In this document: piece after piece, positions 6,950 through 13,218 of the stretch
Layout: every line of letters starts with the position of its first letter
How positions within the stretch are numbered: the first letter of the stretch is position 1
NCBI GenBank assembly: GCA_002354335.1
Contig: DELI01000010.1
Span: 1 to 15,789 of the forward strand
Source of the DNA: Sphingobacterium sp. UBA2700
GTDB taxonomy: Bacteria; Bacteroidota; Bacteroidia; Sphingobacteriales; Sphingobacteriaceae
DNA length: 15,789 bases
Reading direction: 5' to 3'
Program-made: the position numbers and the translations under genes
Notes under the pieces: generated by a model
The model's input: the letters and a program-made list of their open reading frames with translations, nothing else
Database searches by the model: none
What the model was told of the DNA's origin: nothing

Positions 6950-9298
6950 ATGTTTAAAATAGCCTTTCGCAACCTCAAGAAGAATAAAGGATTCACGGCG
7001 ATCAATATTATTGGTTTAGCTATTGGTATGGCGGCCGCGATACTGATTATGTTATGGATTCGGAGTGAAGTGACTTTTGACCGTCAATATAGTAATCTCG
7101 ATCGGACCTATGTTGTGGGGAACCGAGCAAACTGGGGCGATAAGCTACAAGTATGGTTTTGGACCCCTCGCGTAATGGCAAGGACGTTGGAGACGGAATT
7201 TCCGGAAATCGAGCATGCCGTGCGTGTTGAAAGTGGCGGCAATGATTTACTTTCCGTTGGAGAGAACAAGTTGAATAAGGAAGCTGGCGTTTTTGCAGAT
7301 GAGCACTTCTTTGACATCTTTGATTTCGAGGTTCTCGCTGGTGATACGAAGACTGCACTCTCTAACGTGAACAGCATCGTCCTGACGGAGTCATTAGCGA
7401 AGAAATTATTCAATTCGATTGATGTTGTCGGGAAATTCGTTCAACGCAATAATGAGGAGCAGTTCGCCGTATCTGCCGTATTGAAAGATCTTCCAGCCAA
7501 TAGCACCTACAGTAAAACGAGCTATTTGCTTCCGATGAAATATCATGACCGCAAGAACCCTGGCGACACGCAATGGAACAATAATACATTACAGACCTAT
7601 ATCTTACTGAAAGAAGGAGCGAATGTTGACTTGTTAAGCAAGAATATTAAAGGGCTGGTGAAACGGCATACCGAAACAAACGCCGACAATCTGATCAAAC
7701 CTTTGGCAGATATGCATCTGTATGATAAATATGAGAACGGTGTGAATGCCGGCGGTAGAATTGATACCGTGCGTATTTTCCTTTTGATTGCTTGCTTTAT
7801 TCTACTCATCGCCTGTATCAACTTTATGAATCTGAGTACAGCGCAGAGCGAAAAGAGAGCGAAAGAAGTTGGCATCCGAAAGGTAGTGGGTGCCGGAAAA
7901 TCATCCCTTATCAGACAGTTTCTGTCGGAGTCCATCTTGCTGGCATTTTTTGCAGGACTTGCCGCGCTGCTTATTGTGATCGTCGCACTACCAAGTTATT
8001 CGAAATTAGTCGATCGGGAACTAACATTGCCATATGATAGCATTGTTTTCTGGGTTGCCTTTGTGGCATTCATCATCTTTACGGGCTTAATAGCAGGCAG
8101 CTATCCGGCTTTCTTTTTATCCTCGTTCAAACCAATCCGTGTACTTAAAGGCAAGTTTGTATTCAAGGTGAATAGCTTTAGTACAAGAAAGGTATTAGTC
8201 GTGAGTCAGTTTATTATCGCTATTGTCTTAATCGTCAGTACGATCACGATTCGCAAGCAAATACAACATGCGCAAGATCGGGAGGTTGGTTATAATAAAG
8301 AGCGTTTAATTTTCATCTACGAAAATGGGGATTTTGAGAAGAATTTCAAATCGATTAAACAGGAATTACTGGAACAAGGTATTGCTAGCAGTGTGACCCG
8401 GACAATGTCGCCCATTACCTTACGCTGGAGCAATAGCAACGGTTTTGAGTGGGCAGGGAAATCCAAAGACAATACCGTAATCTTTAATCGTACGGCCGCC
8501 GACGATAAGCTGATAGAAACAACCGGTCTGGAGTTAGTGAAAGGTCGCGATTTTGATCTCAGCAAATTCCCAACGGACTCGGCAGCGGCTATTATCAATG
8601 AAGCAGCAGCAAAAGAAATTGGGTTTGCGGATCCTATCGGACAAATTATCAAGGACGGCAGTCAGTCTTACCAAATCATCGGTGTGATCAAAGACTTTAT
8701 ACAAGAGTCGCCTTATGATCCTATAGCACCGTTGATCATCGAGGGAGCTAATGGCTATTTAGCAACCACGCATATTAAGTTCCAAGCGAATATACATACG
8801 CGTGAGGCCTTAGATAAAACGGAAGCCATTCTAAAGAAATACAATCCGCTCTACCCCTTCGAATATACCTTCGTTGATGACGACTATGCGAAAAAGTTTA
8901 ACGAGTCGGAAAAGACCGGACAGCTGGCGTCATTATTCGCCGGGCTAACCATCTTTATCTCTTGCTTGGGATTATTCGGGCTATCGGCTTTCATGGCAGA
9001 GAACAGAACGAAAGAAATCGGTATCCGCAAGGTATTGGGTGCATCGGTATTTTCAGTAACACGCATGCTTTCCAAGGAATTTGTGCTGCTCGTTATCATC
9101 GCTTGCATAGTCGCCTTCCCCTTGGCCTACTGGGCAATGAACAGCTACCTGAGTACTTATGCATACCGTATATCCGTCAGCTGGGAGATATTTTTAATAA
9201 CTGCAATAAGCGCTGTTCTAATCGCCATACTTACCGTTAGCTATCAATCGATAAAAGCCGCCATAGCAAATCCGGTGAATAGTTTGAGGGATGAATAA
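6950..9298 (+). CDS. Tandem FtsX/MacB-type ABC transporter permease (permease 1)
   Basis: A 782-residue permease containing two FtsX-type halves in one chain. The predicted order is: TM1 (about 17-39), a periplasmic MacB_PCD-like domain (about 45-270), TM2-TM4 (273-293, 322-345, 366-388), TM5 (415-434), a second periplasmic domain (about 445-655), and TM6-TM8 (658-680, 710-730, 745-765). The cytoplasmic coupling motif occurs twice, as KEVGIRKVVGA (305-315) and KEIGIRKVLGA (688-698). The halves end in SSFKPIRVLKG and AIANPVNSLRDE. Eight helices in one chain replace the dimer of four-helix MacB subunits. Such permeases act in mechanotransmission-type export with an adaptor and TolC. It closely resembles permease 3, and C-type repeat arrays abut both its ends. 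Confidence 0.93.
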   Translation: MFKIAFRNLKKNKGFTAINIIGLAIGMAAAILIMLWIRSEVTFDRQYSNLDRTYVVGNRANWGDKLQVWFWTPRVMARTLETEFPEIEHAVRVESGGNDLLSVGENKLNKEAGVFADEHFFDIFDFEVLAGDTKTALSNVNSIVLTESLAKKLFNSIDVVGKFVQRNNEEQFAVSAVLKDLPANSTYSKTSYLLPMKYHDRKNPGDTQWNNNTLQTYILLKEGANVDLLSKNIKGLVKRHTETNADNLIKPLADMHLYDKYENGVNAGGRIDTVRIFLLIACFILLIACINFMNLSTAQSEKRAKEVGIRKVVGAGKSSLIRQFLSESILLAFFAGLAALLIVIVALPSYSKLVDRELTLPYDSIVFWVAFVAFIIFTGLIAGSYPAFFLSSFKPIRVLKGKFVFKVNSFSTRKVLVVSQFIIAIVLIVSTITIRKQIQHAQDREVGYNKERLIFIYENGDFEKNFKSIKQELLEQGIASSVTRTMSPITLRWSNSNGFEWAGKSKDNTVIFNRTAADDKLIETTGLELVKGRDFDLSKFPTDSAAAIINEAAAKEIGFADPIGQIIKDGSQSYQIIGVIKDFIQESPYDPIAPLIIEGANGYLATTHIKFQANIHTREALDKTEAILKKYNPLYPFEYTFVDDDYAKKFNESEKTGQLASLFAGLTIFISCLGLFGLSAFMAENRTKEIGIRKVLGASVFSVTRMLSKEFVLLVIIACIVAFPLAYWAMNSYLSTYAYRISVSWEIFLITAISAVLIAILTVSYQSIKAAIANPVNSLRDE

Positions 9299-9682
9299 AG
9301 GTTAGTATTTAGTAGTTCTTTTAGTATTAAGTATTTAGTACTTAGTATTTAGACCTATGATGGCTTGATATAGCAGCACGTTGTCTTGAACCAGGAAAGA
9401 AAAGATAAAAGGATTGTCAGGATCTTTCGTCAAAGGTCTAAGTACTAAATACTATCTACTAAATACTATTTCTGAACCAGAAAAAAAGGATAAAAGGATT
9501 GTCAGGATCTTTCATCATAGGTCTAACTACTAAATACTATCTACTAAATACTATTTCTGAACCATGAAAGGTAGGATAAAAGGATTCACAGGATCGGGTC
9601 TAATATCTAATGTCTGACGTCTAATATCTGATATTCCGCCATAGGTCTAAATACTTACTACTAAATACTTAATACTAAAATT
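9299..9682. repeat. Repeat block between permeases 1 and 2, including a tandem unit of about 86 bp
   Basis: A long reverse C array (9301-9355, ending in GACC) starts 2 bp after the permease 1 stop codon. Then an A+C unit of about 86 bp repeats: A at about 9384-9422 with C at 9435-9466, and A at about 9472-9508 with C at 9520-9551. A third A copy (about 9558-9595) is followed by GGTC and B-type heptamers (9597-9635). A last C array (9644-9682) ends exactly at the ATG of permease 2. No gene, operator or convincing promoter was seen. Confidence 0.85.
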
Positions 9683-12133
9683 ATGTTTAACTCTCTTCGC
9701 CACTTAAAAAGAAATAAGCTATTCAGTTTTCTGAATATACTTGGGTTAACGATTGGGATTAGCTCCTGCTGGTTGATCTACCGGTTTGTAAGTTATGAGC
9801 TGAGTTATGAGCAGGGCATTCCCAACAAGGAAAATGTTTATCGCGTGTTATCAAATTTTAAGAAAGATGGTAAGGATGAACTGTTTGGGGGCTTATCGCG
9901 ACCGATCTATTTCCATATGAAGAAGGAAATGGATGATCTTGAAAATGTTGTTCCTAGCTTTCGGATGTTTGTTGCGAAGGTAGATATACCTGCTGTGGCT
10001 GGTCAGGACGCTAAGCAGGAGGAGCCTGAATATATGGAAACCGCAGTAATCAATACCGTTCCCAGTTATTTTGACATGCTACCTTACAAATGGCTTGCCG
10101 GAGATAAGCGAACAGCGTTGAACGACCCTTTTCAACTGGTCTTGACGGAGAAACGCGCGAAGTATTACTTCCCCAATTTAAGCCCACAGGAGATTGTAGG
10201 GAAGACCATCGTGTATAATGATTCCTTGAAGAAAACGATTTCAGGCATTGTAGAGAACCTTCCATTCCCATCTGAATTTAATGGTCAAGAATTTCTCCTC
10301 TTACAGGAAAGGGCAGAAGATAAAAGACTAGCCAATTGGACAAACAGCAACGGCGCTGATAAAGTGTATATTTTGGTTAAGGATAAGGCTGCAGCTGATA
10401 AAGCCTTAACGGAGATACAAGCGACGGTGAAGAATAAATGGGAAGAGTTTAAAGCAGAGACCAACCCTACTTATGAATATTCGAGAAGCATCAACTTCAT
10501 GCCGATCGAAGAGTCGCATTTTGCGTCGCACATGAACGAACGGGATGCTGATAAAACGAGCTTGCAAGTGATCTATGGTCTGATTGGCGTTGGGATTTTC
10601 TTGCTTCTGTTGGCATGTATAAACTACATCAACCTAACAACAGCACAGCTACCACAACGATACAAAGAAATTGGGATTCGCAAAACACTTGGAGGATCTA
10701 GTAAATCGCTAGTACGGCAAATGATGACGGAAACTGCAATTATCGTTGGATTAGCGACTATTTTATCGGCATTCGTGGTCCAAATTGCCATGCTGTTCCT
10801 TGGCGACTTACTATCCGAGAACATCAAGACCCACTCCAATCCTTTACTTTTTATAGCCTTCATTGCTTTCGTATTATTAACGACAAGTGTACTGGCGGGA
10901 TTTTATCCTTCATGGATTATCAGCAAGGTCAATGCTGTTGATATTTTTCGAAATAAAGGATCCGTTACTGTCGGACAAAACAAGATAAATCTTCGGAAGG
11001 CACTTATTGTTTTCCAATTTATCATTGCCCAAATTTTTATTGTTGGAGCATTGATTGTTGGGCAGCAATTGAAATATCTGGTGGAGAAAGATATGGGTTT
11101 CAACAAAGATGCCGTGATTCTTTCTGAAATACCTTACAAGCTTTTCCAAGATCCTAACTTCGAAACGAAGAAGATAACCCTCAGCAATGAACTACGTCAG
11201 ATTCCAGGTGTTGAGGCGGTAACCATGGGAACTGCTCCGCTATCGCCCGACTATAGTTCTTCTCACATGAACTACTATCCGAAGGGACAGCTGGAGCCTA
11301 TTTCACAAAACATATTCACGAAAGTAATCGATCAGGAGTACCTCTCATTTTACGACTTAAAGCTGATTGCAGGAACTCCCCTTTTACCATCGGATACCAC
11401 CAACGGCTATATTATTAATGAAACCGCAGCTAGAGGATATGGATTTAAGAATCCACAAGATGCGATAGGTGAAATAATTGGTCAGAAAGGCTATGAACAG
11501 CGAATTGTAGGGGTAATGAAAGACTTCCATACGAGAGACTTTTATACGAACATTGAGTCTCTGGCACTTCTCTACTCGAAGCAACGGTTAGGGGATTACG
11601 GTATTCGACTGAGCTCAACGAATAGAAAGGAATGGCCGCAAATCATCGAACAAGTGAAGTCTACCTGGTCAAAGTTCTTCCCTGAAGATACTTTTGCCTA
11701 TAAGTTCTACGACGAGTCTATTCTCGCGATGTACAAAAAAGAACAAAACCTATACAAACTAACGAACATCAGTACAGGCATCGCGATTATCATCAGCTGC
11801 TTGGGCTTATTCGGACTTGCAACTATCACGGCCTTCCAACGCAGCAAAGAAATCGGAATCCGCAAAGTTTTGGGCGCTACGGTATCGGGAATTGTAGGCA
11901 TGCTGTCGAAAGACTTTGTAAAAATGGTAATCCTTGCTATCCTCATCGCTAGCCCGATCATCTGGTGGGCCTGCAACAAATGGCTGGAAGACTTCGTTTA
12001 CCGCATCGAGCTATCATGGATTCCATTTGTATTGGGTGGACTGTTCGCCCTAGTAGCCGCCCTACTAACAGTGAGCTATCAGGCAATCAAGGCCGCAAAG
12101 ACCAATCCGGTAGATAGTTTGAGGGATGAGTAA
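9683..12133 (+). CDS. Tandem FtsX/MacB-type ABC transporter permease (permease 2)
   Basis: An 816-residue permease with the same plan as its neighbours: TM1 (about 14-36), a first periplasmic domain, TM2 (about 297-317), a coupling motif KEIGIRKTLGG (about 326-336), TM3 (351-374), TM4 (387-411), TM5 (439-460), a second periplasmic domain, and TM6-TM8 in about 692-802 with a second coupling motif KEIGIRKVLGA (about 721-731). The C-terminus NPVDSLRDE matches the other two permeases. It is clearly the most divergent of the three: the first periplasmic domain is longer and TM1 reads LNILGLTIGISSCW rather than INIIGLAIGMAAA. This suggests a different substrate or partner rather than a recent duplicate. 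It has no operator of its own and is probably co-transcribed with permease 1. Confidence 0.93.
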   Translation: MFNSLRHLKRNKLFSFLNILGLTIGISSCWLIYRFVSYELSYEQGIPNKENVYRVLSNFKKDGKDELFGGLSRPIYFHMKKEMDDLENVVPSFRMFVAKVDIPAVAGQDAKQEEPEYMETAVINTVPSYFDMLPYKWLAGDKRTALNDPFQLVLTEKRAKYYFPNLSPQEIVGKTIVYNDSLKKTISGIVENLPFPSEFNGQEFLLLQERAEDKRLANWTNSNGADKVYILVKDKAAADKALTEIQATVKNKWEEFKAETNPTYEYSRSINFMPIEESHFASHMNERDADKTSLQVIYGLIGVGIFLLLLACINYINLTTAQLPQRYKEIGIRKTLGGSSKSLVRQMMTETAIIVGLATILSAFVVQIAMLFLGDLLSENIKTHSNPLLFIAFIAFVLLTTSVLAGFYPSWIISKVNAVDIFRNKGSVTVGQNKINLRKALIVFQFIIAQIFIVGALIVGQQLKYLVEKDMGFNKDAVILSEIPYKLFQDPNFETKKITLSNELRQIPGVEAVTMGTAPLSPDYSSSHMNYYPKGQLEPISQNIFTKVIDQEYLSFYDLKLIAGTPLLPSDTTNGYIINETAARGYGFKNPQDAIGEIIGQKGYEQRIVGVMKDFHTRDFYTNIESLALLYSKQRLGDYGIRLSSTNRKEWPQIIEQVKSTWSKFFPEDTFAYKFYDESILAMYKKEQNLYKLTNISTGIAIIISCLGLFGLATITAFQRSKEIGIRKVLGATVSGIVGMLSKDFVKMVILAILIASPIIWWACNKWLEDFVYRIELSWIPFVLGGLFALVAALLTVSYQAIKAAKTNPVDSLRDE

Positions 12134-12488
12134 GTTAGTATTTAGTAGTTAGTACTTAGTATTTAGACCTAGGGCGGGTAGAGAGATTAGATATAAGATT
12201 TTAGAGTTCAGATTTTAGATATTAGATTTAGATATTAGAGCAGGGTGTCGATTAGACGCCTTTTGCTGTTTGAGGTATCATCTGAACCGGGACAATTCGT
12301 CTTGAACCAGGAAAGGAAGGATGCAAGGATTGACAGGATCCTGCTTATCCAAAAATCCTTCCCTTCCTGGTTCAAAACAACCGCCCTTCCTTGCATTCTT
12401 TATTTCCAAAACAATACGCTGACCCTTCCTTTCCTGGTTCAAAGACCGCCCTGCTCTAATGTCTTAAATCTAATGTCTTATATCTAAA
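12134..12488. repeat. Repeat block between convergent permease 2 and the lipoprotein gene
   Basis: A reverse C array (12134-12169) starts on the base after the permease 2 stop codon. A B array of seven or so TTAGATN heptamers follows (12187-12237), then a reverse D module (about 12238-12270), a forward A copy (about 12301-12340), two reverse A copies (about 12350-12376 and 12422-12442) and a reverse B array (12456-12488) that touches the lipoprotein stop codon. The open frame across 12245-12487 reads through these modules and is not considered a gene. Confidence 0.85.
12304..12373. terminator. Large inverted repeat of module A between convergent genes, possible bidirectional 3'-end structure
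   Basis: Forward A (12304-12322, starting GAACCAGG) and reverse A (12355-12373, ending CCTGGTTC) are complementary over 19 bases with one mismatch, separated by 32 bases. It lies between the convergent ends of permease 2 and the lipoprotein gene, where a bidirectional mRNA end is needed. There is no strong T-run, and the loop is long, so the terminator role is only a possibility; the inverted repeat itself is certain. Confidence 0.4.
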
Positions 12489-12902
12489 TCACTGCTTCGG
12501 CCCTTGAAAGCTAAACTGTACCGCATCTGCTGCCAAGGGTTGACTGCTTATAGACAGCTGGGAAGTTCCGGTATAATAGATAAAAATACCTGCAGGGTCT
12601 TGAGGATCTTCGCTCATGATGTCTCCATCCATACTAGCCACTTTGATTACGCGCGTATAAGGGCCTTCGGGAAACGGCATGGTAATCTTCATCTCTGAAC
12701 CATTTTGCTTACTTACCGTTACGATAGCATTCGCTGTTGTGTTGTATGCTTTTCCTGGAAGTCGGGACTTTAGCGTCCCTTTGAATGATCCTGTCGCCAC
12801 ATCAATCGATGGTCCTGATTCCTCATCTTTACTACATGACGATAGTGCTGTCGTGCTGACTGCTAGCAAAGCTAGGACAGCAAGTTTAATTGTTGATTTC
12901 AT
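12489..12902 (-). CDS. Small lipoprotein, probably surface-exposed, unknown function
   Basis: A 137-residue protein with a type II signal peptide: basic start, hydrophobic core LAVLALLAV, and lipobox LSSC with Cys23 as the lipidated residue. The residues after the cysteine, S-K-D-E-E, resemble the Lys-acidic-acidic lipoprotein export signal described in Bacteroidota surface lipoproteins. The rest is rich in Ser/Thr and alternating hydrophobics (GSFKGTLKSRL, AIVTVSKQNGSEMKITMPF, AVQFSFQG), suggesting a small beta-barrel or beta-sandwich; a calycin-like fold is one guess. The family is not recognised with confidence. It is divergent from permease 3 and shares that gene's operator region, which suggests a role tied to the exporter or the stress it answers, for example ligand binding at the cell surface. 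Confidence 0.85.
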   Translation of the reverse strand: MKSTIKLAVLALLAVSTTALSSCSKDEESGPSIDVATGSFKGTLKSRLPGKAYNTTANAIVTVSKQNGSEMKITMPFPEGPYTRVIKVASMDGDIMSEDPQDPAGIFIYYTGTSQLSISSQPLAADAVQFSFQGPKQ

Positions 12903-12937
12903 AGGGTTTTATTTATAGTTGTGTATCAATGGTGGAA

Positions 12938-12953
12938 CACAATTATCCTGCCA
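12938..12953 (-). promoter_or_regulatory. Candidate sigma54 promoter of the lipoprotein gene
   Basis: TGGCAGGATAATTGTG on the minus strand matches the consensus TGGCAC-R-N4-TTGCW at the TGGCA, R and TTG positions with exact spacing. Only the last consensus C of the -12 half differs (T), along with one base in the -24 half. Its predicted start lies about 25 bases before the ATG. The nearest operator edge (13040) is 86 bp upstream, farther than at the other three promoters but within the normal range for enhancer-binding proteins. Confidence 0.5.
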
Positions 12954-13039
12954 TTTCTATACAAGACTTGCAAGAGGAGATTTCAAAAGAGGAGATATTA
13001 TTTTACCTCTAAGTCTGTAAATTTAGGTTGCTAGAACAT

Positions 13040-13076
13040 TGTTCGCATACGCACAAAGACTGTTCGAATTCGAACA
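13040..13076. promoter_or_regulatory. Paired enhancer/operator sites between the lipoprotein and permease 3 genes
   Basis: Site 1 (13040-13055) is TGTTCG-CATA-CGCACA. Site 2 (13061-13076) is the perfect 16-bp palindrome TGTTCGAATTCGAACA. Centres are 21 bp apart, matching the phasing at 4303-4340 (22 bp) and 4586-4643 (21 bp). The region is otherwise unique sequence, unlike most gene-free DNA in this window. Confidence 0.72.
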
Positions 13077-13130
13077 TTAACAGAGTTCCCCACAAGCTTT
13101 AATCGACTTATTATCAAAAGATTAAAATAA

Positions 13131-13146
13131 TGGCATCCTAGTGGCT
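13131..13146 (+). promoter_or_regulatory. Candidate sigma54 promoter of permease 3
   Basis: TGGCATCCTAGTGGCT has both invariant dinucleotides, GG (13132-13133) and GC (13144-13145), with the exact 10-base separation required by sigma54. The perfect palindrome ends 54 bp upstream. The predicted start near 13156 leaves a leader of about 60 bases that includes a C-type heptamer array. Confidence 0.62.
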
Positions 13147-13180
13147 ATCTAATATTTGCCGAATTAAAATAAGGCATATG

Positions 13181-13218
13181 GGTCTAAATACTAAGTACTA
13201 AATACTAACTACTAAAAG
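13181..13218 (+). repeat. C-type heptamer array abutting the permease 3 start codon
   Basis: GGTC followed by TAAATAC, TAAGTAC, TAAATAC, TAACTAC and a partial TAAAAG unit ends on the base before the ATG. It would form the 3' part of the mRNA leader if transcription starts at the sigma54-like promoter. The same arrangement precedes permeases 1 and 2. Confidence 0.85.

Noticed and set aside
7047..7413. Long open frames antisense to the permease genes
   Set aside because: They are shadows of the real coding frame, with low-complexity Ser/Arg/Pro-rich translations and no family signatures.
6912..9355. An insertion sequence or transposon formed by the inverted arrays around permease 1
   Set aside because: No transposase or target-site duplication is seen, and the bracketed gene is an ordinary permease.
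9361..9377. TGGCTT...GC upstream of permease 2 as a sigma54 promoter
   Set aside because: The GG-GC separation is 9 instead of 10 bases, the -24 half is poor and no operator is nearby.
9301..9682. A CRISPR-like array, because of repeated units with spacers
   Set aside because: Units are short heptamers and modular repeats without unique equal-length spacers, and no cas gene is present.
12245..12487. An 80-codon plus-strand open frame between permease 2 and the lipoprotein gene
   Set aside because: It runs entirely through repeat modules D, A and B, and its translation resembles no protein family.
12903..12975. A Bacteroidota housekeeping promoter (TAnnTTTG type) for the lipoprotein gene
   Set aside because: The best candidate, TAATTGTG, has a mismatch and its upstream TTG is too close; the overlapping sigma54-like element fits better.
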